35,559 bases of DNA from Aggregatilineales bacterium (GTDB lineage: Bacteria; Chloroflexota; Anaerolineae; Aggregatilineales; Ch27): NCBI GenBank assembly GCA_029976005.1, contig JARKOQ010000052.1, positions 1-35,559 on the forward strand, written 5' to 3'. The translations under genes and the position numbers were made by a program. The notes under the pieces were generated by a model. It saw nothing but the letters and a program-made list of their open reading frames with translations. It made no database searches and had not been told where the DNA came from. Positions 8,818-17,009 of the stretch are shown one piece after another; positions within the stretch are counted from its first letter, which is position 1; every line of letters begins with the position of its first letter.

Positions 8818-9417
8818 ATGCCCCGCAAGCCCGCCGAGCAGACCGTCAGCCGCCAGGCCATCCTGGACGCGGCGGCGCGCATTTTCTGCGAGCGGGGCTA
8901 CCACGGCGCGACCATGCAGGACATCAGCGCCGCGGTTGACCTGACCCCCGGCAGCCTCTATCATCATTTCGAGGGGGGGAAGGATGCCATCCTGCTGGCC
9001 GTGTTGCAGGCCGGGCTGGATCGGGTGGCGGCGGACGTGCGGTGTGTCGCCGAATCGAGCTTTCCTCCGGCGGAAAAACTCCATCGCGCTATCCGGGCGC
9101 ATGTCCTGGGCGTCACCGAACAGGGGGCGGTCGCCGCGCTGATGATCCTGGAGATGCGCGCCACGCTTGGCCTGCCCGACGTGCCGGCCGAGTTCCTGGC
9201 CCGGCGCGACCAGGTTGAATCCCTGTACCGCCAGATGATCGTCGAGGGAATCACGGCGGGGGCCTTCCGGCCCGTCGACGTGGGGGTATTTGCCCACACC
9301 CTGCTGGGGGCGTCGAACTGGGTCAGTGTCTGGTACCGGCCCGGCGGGCGTCTGAAAGGAGCCGACATTGCAGAGGAGATCGCCGACCTTTTCCTCAACG
9401 CGCTGCGGGCGCGCTGA
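8818..9417 (+). CDS. TetR-family repressor of the beta-oxidation locus (inferred)
   Basis: A 199-residue regulator with an N-terminal TetR helix-turn-helix (about residues 13-60: AILDAAARIFCERGYHGATM, then DISAAVDLTPGSLYHHFEGG, both typical) and a helical ligand-binding domain. The ATG at 8818 (GGGAG upstream) is preferred over the TTG at 8800. It heads a run of plus-strand fatty-acid oxidation genes, starting 33 bases before the ferredoxin. TetR regulators of fatty-acid degradation (FadR of Bacillus, PsrA of Pseudomonas) respond to acyl-CoA, so an acyl-CoA ligand is plausible but not shown. Two palindromes on its own promoter make autoregulation very likely. Confidence 0.9.
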   Translation: MPRKPAEQTVSRQAILDAAARIFCERGYHGATMQDISAAVDLTPGSLYHHFEGGKDAILLAVLQAGLDRVAADVRCVAESSFPPAEKLHRAIRAHVLGVTEQGAVAALMILEMRATLGLPDVPAEFLARRDQVESLYRQMIVEGITAGAFRPVDVGVFAHTLLGASNWVSVWYRPGGRLKGADIAEEIADLFLNALRAR

Positions 9418-9450
9418 GGGCCTCGTTTGCGCCTTTCGGGAGGGAATCCA

Positions 9451-9687
9451 ATGAAGAAATCAAGGCAATCCCAGGTGAAGATCATGGTCAACCGCGACCG
9501 GTGCGGCGTCTGCGGATGCTGCGTGCCGGTCTGCCCGCCCGCGTCGCTGACCCTGCACGATGCCTATCTGGAGGTCGATCACGAGACCTGCACCGAATGC
9601 ATGAAGTGCATCCCGGTCTGCCCGACCAACGCGCTCTATGACGTGCCCGTCGAGGCCGTCGCCACGATCGGCGTGGCGCAACGATGA
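9451..9687 (+). CDS. 2[4Fe-4S] ferredoxin
   Basis: A 78-residue ferredoxin with two complete cluster motifs: C18GVC21GCC24VPVC28P and C47TEC50MKC53IPVC57P. An extra Cys23 lies in the first motif. The start at 9451 is set by GGGAGG 7 bases upstream. Its stop overlaps the start of the flavoprotein (ATGA), so the two are translationally coupled and probably function together, the ferredoxin passing electrons to or from the flavin. This resembles the FixX-FixC pairing, although there the ferredoxin gene follows. The small size and lack of a signal place it in the cytoplasm. Confidence 0.92.
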   Translation: MKKSRQSQVKIMVNRDRCGVCGCCVPVCPPASLTLHDAYLEVDHETCTECMKCIPVCPTNALYDVPVEAVATIGVAQR

Positions 9688-10871
9688 AACTCCAGCACGA
9701 CGAATACGACCTGGTGGTGGTGGGCGGCGGCCCCGGTGGGGCGGCGGCGGCCCTGGTTGGCGCGCGGCGCGGGCTGCGCGTCCTGTTGATCGACAAGCGC
9801 CAGGAGATCGGCACCCCGGTGCGCTGCGCCGAGGCGATCGGGTACGAAGCCATCCAGCCCTACATGGACATCGATGAGCGCTGGGTCTCGGCCTGGATCG
9901 ACGCCTTCCGTATCGTGGGGCCGTCGGGCCAGTCGGTGCGCGTGCCGCCGACTTCGCCGACGATGGTCGTCGACCGCAAAATCTTCGACCGCGAACTGGT
10001 CGCGCAGGCGATCCGGGCCGGGGCGACCGTCCGGGCCATGACGCGCGCCACGGGCCTGATCCTGGAAGACGGGGCCGTGCGCGGCGTGACGATGATCAGC
10101 CTGGGGCGGGAGGTCAGCGTCCGGGCCAAAGTCGTGATCGGCGCGGATGGGCCGGAGTCCTCGGTGGGCCGCTGGGCCGGGCTGAACGTGACTCCGCGCT
10201 CCAACGAGTACTACACCGGGGTGCAATACCTGCTGGCCGGCATCCATCTGGACGATCCGCGCGAGTGCCAGTACCACATCGGCAACGACCTCGCGCCGGG
10301 GGGATACTGCTGGGTCTTTCCCAAGGGGCCGGACCGGGCCAACGTCGGGATCGTGATCACGGCGACCTACGAAAAGGAGGGGCGCAGCGCCCAGGATTAC
10401 CTGAACGCCTTCGTCGAGCGCCTGTTCCCGGAGGCGTCGGTGCTGGCCCTGATGCTGGGCGGCATCCCGGTCGGCGGGACGGTCAAGGACCTGGTGGGGA
10501 ACGGCGTGATGCTGGTCGGCGACGCCGGGCACCAGGCCGAGCCGGTCACCGGCGGCGGGATCAACCTGGCGATCGAGGCCGGGGCGATGGCCGCCGAGGC
10601 CGCTGCCGACGCGATTGTGGCCGGGGACTGGTCGGTGAAGGGTTTGCAGCCTTACGTCAAGCGCTGGGACAAGGAGCATGGGCGCGGAATCGCCGCCATG
10701 AGCAAGGCCCGGCACATGGCCCTGAAGTTCGACGACCACCGCTACGAGAAGCTGATCGGGCTGGCGGGCGATCTGCCCCTCGACCAGATGAGCGCGTTTG
10801 ACATCCTGCTCCAGGTGCTGCGCCACGATCCGGCGCTGCTCCTCCAGGCGCGGGCGTTCATCTTTCCATAA
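9684..10871 (+). CDS. FixC/geranylgeranyl-reductase-family FAD oxidoreductase
   Basis: A 395-residue flavoprotein. The FAD-binding GxGxxG is VVVGGGPGGAAAALVGARRG (residues 11-30), followed by LLIDKRQEIGTPVRC. The second FAD motif is GDAGHQAEPVTGGGINLAIE. The middle has VDRKIFDRELVAQAIRAG, typical of the geranylgeranyl reductase/FixC branch. Members either saturate prenyl chains or oxidise ETF and reduce quinone. The coupling to a ferredoxin upstream and acyl-CoA dehydrogenases downstream favours an electron-transfer or prenyl/quinone-tail reduction role; which one cannot be decided from the sequence. It lacks its own ferredoxin domain, unlike mitochondrial ETF-QO. Confidence 0.85.
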   Translation: MKLQHDEYDLVVVGGGPGGAAAALVGARRGLRVLLIDKRQEIGTPVRCAEAIGYEAIQPYMDIDERWVSAWIDAFRIVGPSGQSVRVPPTSPTMVVDRKIFDRELVAQAIRAGATVRAMTRATGLILEDGAVRGVTMISLGREVSVRAKVVIGADGPESSVGRWAGLNVTPRSNEYYTGVQYLLAGIHLDDPRECQYHIGNDLAPGGYCWVFPKGPDRANVGIVITATYEKEGRSAQDYLNAFVERLFPEASVLALMLGGIPVGGTVKDLVGNGVMLVGDAGHQAEPVTGGGINLAIEAGAMAAEAAADAIVAGDWSVKGLQPYVKRWDKEHGRGIAAMSKARHMALKFDDHRYEKLIGLAGDLPLDQMSAFDILLQVLRHDPALLLQARAFIFP

Positions 10872-11068
10872 GAGGCCGGAGAAAACGCAGCGTCGAAGTG
10901 ACAGGCGTCCAGGCGAAAAGCCAAAGGCTTTCACTGTCCACTGTGAACTGTCAACTGATGACTTTTTGAGGATATCCGAGACAGAGAAAACGCAGCGTCG
11001 AAGCGACAGGCGTCCAGGCGAAAAGCCGGAGGCTTTTACTGACAACTGTGAACTATCGACTGATAACT
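10872..11068 (+). repeat. Composite 7-nt repeat element with an 85-bp direct duplication
   Basis: Two direct copies, 10879-10963 and 10984-11068, align without gaps at an offset of 105 bases with 9 mismatches in 85 (about 89% identical). Each reads GAGAAAACGCAGCGTCGAAG, then AGGCGTCCAGGCG, then a small hairpin (AAAGCC/GGCTTT), then tandem units of 7 bases with consensus ACTGTNN (10933-10967 in copy 1). The second copy ends just before the AAGGAG ribosome binding site of the acyl-CoA dehydrogenase. Related elements fill other gaps of this locus. Confidence 0.85.
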
Positions 11069-11090
11069 TCTTTTCAAGGAGTTCTGGCGC

Positions 11091-12182
11091 ATGGTGTCGT
11101 TTACCCCGACGGATGAGCAGCGCATGCTGGTGGAGGCGATCCACCGCTATGCCGAGTTGGACGTGCGCCCGATCGCCCACGAGGCCGACGAGGCGGCGTC
11201 CATCCCCGACGCCGTGATCCGTACTGGCTGGGAGATCGGGCTGATTCCCGCTTCCCTGCCGGAGGAGTACGGCGGCTTCGGCCAGCGCGAAGCCCTGACC
11301 GGGGTGCTGGCCGCCGAGGAACTGGCCTGGGGCGACCTGGCGGTTGCGCTCAAGGTGATGGCCCCGGCGCTGGTCGCCTACCCGGTGCTGATGTTCGGGA
11401 CGGAGGCCCAGAAGCGCGACCTGCTGCCCCGCTTCTGCGAGGACTATTCCCCCATGACCGCCGCCCTGACCGAGCCGGGCCTGTTCTTCGACCCGCTGGC
11501 TATGCAGACCACGGCCACCGCCGAGGACGGCCAGTTCGTGCTGAACGGGGCCAAGGCCAACGTGCCGCTGGCGGCCGAGGCGGAGACGATCCTGGTCTAT
11601 GCGCGCGAGGCCGGCGGTGAGGTCGGCGCGTACCTGGTCGATCGCCAGCAGGCGGGCATTGCAGTTGGCGAGCGCGAGAAGTTGATGGGCATCCGCGGGC
11701 TGGAGACGTACCCGCTGACGCTGGACGGCGTGCGGGTCGACCAGGCCCGGCGGCTAGGTGGGGAGGCGGGCATCCGGTTCGGGCTGATCCAGAACTACGC
11801 CCACGTGGCGCTGGCGGCACTGGCGGTCGGCGTGGCGCGCGCTTCGGCGGAATATGCCCGCGCGTATGCCAAGCAGCGCGTCCAGTTCGGCGTGCCGATC
11901 GCCACCAAGCAGGCGATCGCCTTCATGCTGGCCGAGGCGGCGATCGAGGTCGACGCGGCCCGGCTGATGGTCTGGGAGGCGGCCTGGAAGCTCGATCAGG
12001 GGCAGGAGGCGACGCGAGAGGCGACCCTGGCCCGCCAGTACGCGGCCAACGCGGCCCTGACCGTGACGGACGCGGGCGTGCAAACACTGGGCGGCTACGG
12101 CTTCATCCGCGAGTATCCGGTCGAGCGCTGGCTGCGCAACGCGCGCGGCTTCGCCATGTTCAGCGGGCTGGCGATGGTCTAG
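11091..12182 (+). CDS. Acyl-CoA dehydrogenase homologue lacking the usual catalytic Glu
   Basis: A 363-residue acyl-CoA dehydrogenase-fold protein: helical N-terminal domain (DEQRMLVEAIHRYAELDVRP), middle beta domain, C-terminal helical bundle with YAKQRVQFGVPIATKQAIAF. Two hallmark sites are altered. The TEPxAGSD flavin/substrate loop reads TEPGLFFDP, and the C-terminal YEGT loop that carries the catalytic base reads MFSGLAMV, where the protein stops. I also see no Glu at the alternative position used by isovaleryl-CoA dehydrogenase. It lies 9 bases before a complete acyl-CoA dehydrogenase, so it may be the non-catalytic partner of a heteromeric enzyme, as known for mycobacterial FadE pairs. 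AAGGAG precedes the ATG by 9 bases. Confidence 0.88.
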   Translation: MVSFTPTDEQRMLVEAIHRYAELDVRPIAHEADEAASIPDAVIRTGWEIGLIPASLPEEYGGFGQREALTGVLAAEELAWGDLAVALKVMAPALVAYPVLMFGTEAQKRDLLPRFCEDYSPMTAALTEPGLFFDPLAMQTTATAEDGQFVLNGAKANVPLAAEAETILVYAREAGGEVGAYLVDRQQAGIAVGEREKLMGIRGLETYPLTLDGVRVDQARRLGGEAGIRFGLIQNYAHVALAALAVGVARASAEYARAYAKQRVQFGVPIATKQAIAFMLAEAAIEVDAARLMVWEAAWKLDQGQEATREATLARQYAANAALTVTDAGVQTLGGYGFIREYPVERWLRNARGFAMFSGLAMV

Positions 12183-12191
12183 GAGGCGGGG

Positions 12192-13457
12192 ATGGCGATC
12201 AGCTTCGAGATACCCGAACGGGTCGTGCAGGAACAGCAAATGGCGATGGCCCTGGCGCAGGGCGTGATGCGTCCCCAGGCGCGCCGCCTGGACGAGGACG
12301 AGCACGCCCGCCCGGTCGACTTCATCCAGATGATCTGGCCGGTCTTGCGCGACCAGCAGAAGCGCCAGTTGGATAAGCTCCTGGCCCCGCCGGACCCTAA
12401 CAAGCCCAAACGCGAGGGGCCGGGCATCACCTACCTGCGCATGATGGTCCAGGTGGAGGCGCTGTCCTGGGGCGACGCCGGGCAGTACCTGTGCATGCCC
12501 TCGGCGCTGCTGGCGGGATCGGCCATCGAGGCGGTCGGCACCCCGGAGCAGAAGGAGCGCTTCCTGCGCCGCTTTGCCGAGGGCGACGATCCTAAGTGGG
12601 GCGCGATGGCGATGACCGAGCCAAACGCCGGGTCGGATACCAAGGCCATTGAGACGACGGCGGTGCTCGACCCGGAGACCCGCGAGTGGGTGCTCAACGG
12701 CGAAAAAATCTTCATTACCGGCGGCGGGCTGGCGCTGAACGAGTCGAACGGTCTGGTGGTGGTCTGGGCCACGGTGGATAAGTCCGCCGGGCGGGCCGGG
12801 ATGAAGCCGTTCGTGGTCGAGGCCAGGACGCCGGGCGTGATCGTGACCAAGGCCGAGATCAAACACGGCATCCGGGCCAGCGACACGGTCGCGGTCAGCT
12901 TCCAGAACGCGCGCATCCCGTACGATCACTTGCTGGGCGACCCGGAAGTACGCGCGATCGACGAGGGCGGCACGAAGGGGTTCAAGGGCGCGATGGCGAC
13001 CTTCGACGCCTCGCGGCCGCTGGTGGCGGCCGGGGCGCTGGGGGTCGGGCGGGCGGCGCTGGAATTCGTGCGGGAAAAGCTGATCGAGGCCGGGATCGAC
13101 ATTCCCTACGATCGGCCTTACCACAAGCTGAGCGCGATCCAGCGCGACGTGCTGGAGATGGAAGCCCAGCTCAAGGCGGCCTATCTGCTCACCCTGCGCG
13201 CGATCAGCCTGCTCGACCACGGCCAGCGCAACAGCCTGGAGGCCTCGATGGCCAAGGCCAAGGCGGGCAAGGCCGTGACCTGGGTGACCCAGAAGGCGGT
13301 CGAGATTCTGGGGATGATGGGCTACAACCGCGAATGGCTGGCCGAGAAGTGGATGCGCGACGCCCGGATCAACGACATCTACGAGGGCACCGGGCAGATC
13401 AACCTGCTGATCGTGGCCCGGCGCATCCTGGACTACAGCAGCCGGGAGCTGAACTAG
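12192..13457 (+). CDS. Acyl-CoA dehydrogenase (catalytic)
   Basis: A 421-residue acyl-CoA dehydrogenase. It catalyses the first step of beta-oxidation, alpha,beta-dehydrogenation of acyl-CoA with FAD, handing electrons to electron-transfer flavoprotein. The hallmarks are intact: AMTEPNAGSDTKAIETTA, VLNGEKIFITGGG, and near the end RDARINDIYE398GTGQIN with the catalytic Glu in the canonical place. It is slightly longer than typical (380-390) because of an insertion after residue 50 (DQQKRQLDKLLAPPDPNKPK). The ribosome binding site TAGGAGG includes the stop of the preceding gene, so translation is tightly coupled to the degraded homologue. The chain-length preference is not readable. Confidence 0.93.
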   Translation: MAISFEIPERVVQEQQMAMALAQGVMRPQARRLDEDEHARPVDFIQMIWPVLRDQQKRQLDKLLAPPDPNKPKREGPGITYLRMMVQVEALSWGDAGQYLCMPSALLAGSAIEAVGTPEQKERFLRRFAEGDDPKWGAMAMTEPNAGSDTKAIETTAVLDPETREWVLNGEKIFITGGGLALNESNGLVVVWATVDKSAGRAGMKPFVVEARTPGVIVTKAEIKHGIRASDTVAVSFQNARIPYDHLLGDPEVRAIDEGGTKGFKGAMATFDASRPLVAAGALGVGRAALEFVREKLIEAGIDIPYDRPYHKLSAIQRDVLEMEAQLKAAYLLTLRAISLLDHGQRNSLEASMAKAKAGKAVTWVTQKAVEILGMMGYNREWLAEKWMRDARINDIYEGTGQINLLIVARRILDYSSRELN

Positions 13458-13465
13458 GGGGGCGC

Positions 13466-14383
13466 ATGGCGGCGGAGAGGCAAGCGCGGGCGGGGACGCC
13501 CGGCGCGGGGCGGGATACGCGGGCCGGGCTGGTTCGCCTGGGGCTGATCGCGGCGGCGATCCTGGCGGTCTACCTGCTGGCGGTCAGTTACGCCGCCCAG
13601 ACCGACGGCGATTACAACCGGGTCTGGACCTGGGAAGGGTATCTGGCGGGCGGGGTGGCCCTGGCGGTGATGGTGCGCTATCGGGAGCGCCTGCGCGGGG
13701 ACTCGATCGCGCTCGGCCTGGGCCTCGGCGCGCTGGTGGGGGCGATCAACGCCAGCGGGCTGAGCCGGGGCGGCACCGTCTGGCTGGCGGAGGCGGTCTT
13801 TACGGCCGTGGCCCTGATCGGCGGGATGATCCTGCGCCAGACCGCCCGCGACCGGCGCGTCCATCCCGGCGTGCGGGTCAGCCTGCTGGACGGGGCGTGG
13901 CACGAGCCCTGGCGGATCATCCTGCGCCAGCGCGCGCGGGCGGCGGGCCGCTCGCTGCTGCTGGGGGCGCTGCTGGGTCTGCCGTTCGCCGTGATCAATA
14001 CTCTCTATTTCGCGCTGTCCGGCGCGCATGGGCAGGGCTGGCAGCCCGTCGTGCCCCAGGCCGTGGCCGCGCTGCGCCCGGCCGTGTATGAGGAGATCGT
14101 GTTCCGCTTCTTCGTGATCAACCTGGTCGTGGCGGTGGCCGGCGACCGGCTGTCCTCGCGGACTGTGCTGATCGGCGCGCTGGTTCTGGGCGCGCTGCCG
14201 CATGCCCTGTTCCACGGGGCGGGCGGCCTGGTCGCCAACCCGCTGGGCTACCTCGGATTCTCGCTGCTGACGGCGCTGATCTTCGGCCTGCCGATGGCCT
14301 ACCTCCAGTGGCGGCGCGACCTCGAAACGGCGACCGGCTTCCACTGGGTGATCGATTTCGTGCGCTTCTGGGCGGGATATTGA
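13466..14383 (+). CDS. CPBP-family (CAAX-type) membrane protease
   Basis: A 305-residue polytopic membrane protein of the CPBP/ABI family of glutamic intramembrane proteases. The family motifs are YEEIVFR (EExxxR), ALPHALFHG and the final HWVIDF. About six to eight hydrophobic helices are visible, with a soluble Ala/Arg-rich N-terminus of about 20 residues. Bacterial members process peptides or act in immunity and stress; none is linked to beta-oxidation, so its presence 8 bases after the dehydrogenase is surprising and may only reflect operon insertion. The ATG at 13466 follows a G-rich ribosome binding site; the longer open frame overlaps the dehydrogenase and is rejected. Confidence 0.82.
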   Translation: MAAERQARAGTPGAGRDTRAGLVRLGLIAAAILAVYLLAVSYAAQTDGDYNRVWTWEGYLAGGVALAVMVRYRERLRGDSIALGLGLGALVGAINASGLSRGGTVWLAEAVFTAVALIGGMILRQTARDRRVHPGVRVSLLDGAWHEPWRIILRQRARAAGRSLLLGALLGLPFAVINTLYFALSGAHGQGWQPVVPQAVAALRPAVYEEIVFRFFVINLVVAVAGDRLSSRTVLIGALVLGALPHALFHGAGGLVANPLGYLGFSLLTALIFGLPMAYLQWRRDLETATGFHWVIDFVRFWAGY

Positions 14384-14507
14384 GAGGCAGAGGCAAGAGG
14401 CAAGAAAAAGCGTCTAGGCGGCAAGCGTCGAGGCGAAAAGCGGGTATGGCCTGTGTACTTGTTGTTATTGACTGACCGCTGATGGCTGATCGCTGAAAGC
14501 TGTTTGG
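14384..14507 (+). repeat. Composite 7-nt repeat element
   Basis: Fills the gap from the stop of the membrane protease to the ribosome binding site of the next gene. It starts with 7-nt purine units (GAGGCAG, AGGCAAG, AGGCAAG at 14384-14404), has the core GCGTCGAGGCGAAAAGCGGG (14427-14446), then five units of consensus TGANNGC at 14473-14507 (TGACCGC, TGATGGC, TGATCGC, TGAAAGC, TGTTTGG). The same order is found at 29520-29648, and the core also in the element at 10872-11068. Confidence 0.8.
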
Positions 14508-14514
14508 AGGAGGC

Positions 14515-16911
14515 ATGAGCTATTCGATTCGCACGGCGGCGGTGATTGGCTCCGGCACGATGGGGGCCGGGATCGCGGCCCTGCTCGCCGGGGTGGGCGT
14601 GCGCGTGAGTTTGCTCGACCTGGCGGCCGAAGGCACGCGGCCGGGCGATCCACCCCAGGCGCGCAACGCGCTCGTTCTGCGCAACCTTGATGCCCTGGCG
14701 CGCGCCCGGCCCGCCCAGCTTTTCACGGCGGCGGACGCCGACCTGATCACCCCCGGCAACCTGGAAGACGATCTCGATCGGCTCGCCGAAGCCGACTGGA
14801 TCGTCGAAGTCGTGGTCGAGCGGCTGGCGGTCAAGCGCGGGCTGATGAGCCAGATCGCGGCCGTCCGCAAACCGGGCGCGATCGTCAGCACCAATACCTC
14901 CGGCCTGAGCATCCACGCCATCGCCGAAGGATTGGACGAGGACTTTCAGCGCCATTTTCTCGGCACGCATTTCTTCAACCCGCCGCGCTACCTCAAGCTG
15001 CTGGAATTGATCCCCCACACCCGGACGGACCCGGCTCTGATCGACTTCATGGCGGCTTTCGGGCGGGACGTGCTGGGCAAGGGCGTGGTCGTCGCCAGGG
15101 ACACGCCCAACTTCATCGCCAACCGCTTCATCAGCCTGGTCAACAGCGCCACCATCGCCTACGCCATCGAGCACGGCTATACGGTCGAGGAAGTCGACGC
15201 CCTGACCGGGCCGCTGATCGGGCGGCCCAAGACGGCGACCTTCCGCCTGAACGACCTGGTGGGCGTCGACGTGGCGGCCCACGTCAGCGAGAACCTGTAT
15301 CCGGCCCTGGCGGACGACCCGGCGCGTGAGGTGCTGCGCCACCCGGCGTTGATCGCGCTGCTCGACCGGATGATCGAGCAGGGCTGGCTGGGCAACAAGA
15401 CCGACGCCGGCTTCTACAGGAAGACCGTGGTCGAAGGCGAGCGCCAGTTCTGGCCGCTCGACCTGCAAACCCTGACCCACGTGCCGCCCTCGAAAGTCCG
15501 TTTCGAGAGCGTGGGCAGGCACCGTAATATCGAAGACACTGGAGCGCGGATCAAAGCCCTGCTCGGCGAATCCGACCGGGCGGGCCAGTTCCTGTGGGCC
15601 ATGCACGCGTTCTATCTCTCCTACGCTGCCCGGATGCTGGGTGTGGTGGCGGATGACGTGGTCAGTATCGATCGCGCCAACCAGTGGGGCTTCGGGCACG
15701 AACTCGGCCCATTCGCGATCTGGGACGCGATCGGCGTGGCCGAGTCGATCCCGCGCATCGAGGCGGCCGGGCATCCGGTCGCGGACTGGGTCAACGCGAT
15801 GCTGGCGGCGGGCTGCCCGACCTTCTACCGGCGCGACGCGCATGGGCGGGCCGATGGCTACTACAGCCCGGCGGCGGGCGGGTATGTCGATCTGGCGGGC
15901 GACCCCAAACAGGTCTCCATCGCTGGATTGAAGGCCGCCGGAAAAGCGCTGGATACGAACGCTGGCGCCAGCCTGATCGATCTCGGCGATGGAGTGCTGC
16001 TGCTGGAATTCCACACCAAGGCCAACGCCATCGACGAGGACATCGTGAAGATGGCCTACCGGGGCCTGGAACGCCTGGAGACGGGTTACGAGGCGCTGGT
16101 CATCGGCAACCAGGGCGCGCAGTTTTCCGCCGGGGCCAACCTGTTCCTGGTTGCCATGCTGGCCCAACAGGGTCAGTGGGCGCAGTTGGACGGCATGATT
16201 CGCCTGGGCCAGGAGTTGATGCAAACCCTGCGGGCCTGTCCCAAGCCGGTCGTAACCGCGCCGTTCGGGATGGCGCTGGGCGGTGGGGCCGAGATCACGA
16301 TGGCCGGGACGCGGGTCGTGGCCCATGCCGAGCTGTACATCGGGCTGGTTGAGTTTGGAGTCGGGCTGATCCCGGCCTGGACGGGCGCCAAGGAGATGCT
16401 GCGCCGCAACGTCAACCCGATCATGACCGTCCCTAACGCCGACGTGCTGCCCCATCTGCAAAAGGTGTTCGAGCAGGTCGCTCTGGCGAAAGTCAGCGAG
16501 AGCGCCCGGCAGGCGCGTGGGATGGGCTTCCTCGGCCCGGCGGACCGGATCGTGCTCAACGGCGATCACCTGCTGGCCGAGGCCAAACGGGCCGCGCTGG
16601 AACTGGCGGCGGGTGGCTACGTGCCCACGCTGCCGGGCAAAATCTGGGCGGCCGGACGGGATGCCCTGGCCGCACTGCGGCTGGCGGTCTGGCAGATGCG
16701 GGAGGGTGGGTATGCTTCCGCACACGACGCGACCATCGCCAACCGGCTGGCCACTGTGCTGACCGGCGGCGATCTGAGCGAACCGGGCTGGGTGCCGGAG
16801 AAGTATATCCTCGATCTGGAGCGCGAGGCCTTCCTGAGCCTGGCGGGCGAACCTAAGACTCAGGAGCGCATCTGGTACATGCTCCAGAATGGCAAGCCGC
16901 TGAGGAACTAG
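14515..16911 (+). CDS. fadN: 3-hydroxyacyl-CoA dehydrogenase / enoyl-CoA hydratase fusion (FadN type)
   Basis: A 798-residue bifunctional beta-oxidation enzyme. The N-terminal half is an NAD-dependent 3-hydroxyacyl-CoA dehydrogenase: nucleotide motif GSGTMG (12-17), LGTHFFNPPRYLKLLELI, and the C-terminal dehydrogenase domain with GWLGNKTDAGFYRK. The last third is a crotonase-fold enoyl-CoA hydratase: FHTKANAIDEDIV, QGAQFSAGANLFLV and PFGMALGGGAEITMAGTRVV, which carries an acidic residue in the expected region. The domain order (dehydrogenase first) and length match Bacillus FadN rather than proteobacterial FadB. It converts trans-2-enoyl-CoA to 3-ketoacyl-CoA in two steps, supplying the thiolase at 17759. 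A GGAGG site lies 4 bases before the ATG. Confidence 0.93.
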   Translation: MSYSIRTAAVIGSGTMGAGIAALLAGVGVRVSLLDLAAEGTRPGDPPQARNALVLRNLDALARARPAQLFTAADADLITPGNLEDDLDRLAEADWIVEVVVERLAVKRGLMSQIAAVRKPGAIVSTNTSGLSIHAIAEGLDEDFQRHFLGTHFFNPPRYLKLLELIPHTRTDPALIDFMAAFGRDVLGKGVVVARDTPNFIANRFISLVNSATIAYAIEHGYTVEEVDALTGPLIGRPKTATFRLNDLVGVDVAAHVSENLYPALADDPAREVLRHPALIALLDRMIEQGWLGNKTDAGFYRKTVVEGERQFWPLDLQTLTHVPPSKVRFESVGRHRNIEDTGARIKALLGESDRAGQFLWAMHAFYLSYAARMLGVVADDVVSIDRANQWGFGHELGPFAIWDAIGVAESIPRIEAAGHPVADWVNAMLAAGCPTFYRRDAHGRADGYYSPAAGGYVDLAGDPKQVSIAGLKAAGKALDTNAGASLIDLGDGVLLLEFHTKANAIDEDIVKMAYRGLERLETGYEALVIGNQGAQFSAGANLFLVAMLAQQGQWAQLDGMIRLGQELMQTLRACPKPVVTAPFGMALGGGAEITMAGTRVVAHAELYIGLVEFGVGLIPAWTGAKEMLRRNVNPIMTVPNADVLPHLQKVFEQVALAKVSESARQARGMGFLGPADRIVLNGDHLLAEAKRAALELAAGGYVPTLPGKIWAAGRDALAALRLAVWQMREGGYASAHDATIANRLATVLTGGDLSEPGWVPEKYILDLEREAFLSLAGEPKTQERIWYMLQNGKPLRN

Positions 16912-16998
16912 AAGAGTCAACAGTTCACAGTCCACAGTCGACAGTCAGAAAAGCCAAAGGCTTGACTGAGGATTGCGAATGGACGACTGACGACGAGG
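16912..16998 (+). repeat. Composite 7-nt repeat element, partly inverted
   Basis: Tandem 7-nt units with consensus NNACAGT at 16918-16945, the reverse complement of the ACTGTNN units in other copies, followed by the hairpin AAAAGCCAAAGGCTT, identical to part of the element at 10879. It lies between the FadN stop and the start of the glycosylase-like gene. Confidence 0.75.
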
Positions 16999-17009
16999 GA
17001 GCAGGTGAG

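Noticed and set aside
10872..11068. CRISPR-like array
   Set aside because: Units are 7 nt without unique spacers, the larger repeat occurs twice only, and there are no cas genes.
9636..13220. Long minus-strand frames (9636-11180 and 11754-13220) across the flavoprotein and dehydrogenases
   Set aside because: Antisense shadows of clear enzymes; one runs straight through the repeat duplication and encodes its translation twice, which shows it is not coding.
14299..16935. 878-residue open frame antisense to fadN
   Set aside because: It mirrors the fadN codons on the opposite strand in GC-rich DNA, is rich in Arg/Gln/His/Asp low-complexity runs and has no recognisable domain or ribosome binding site.
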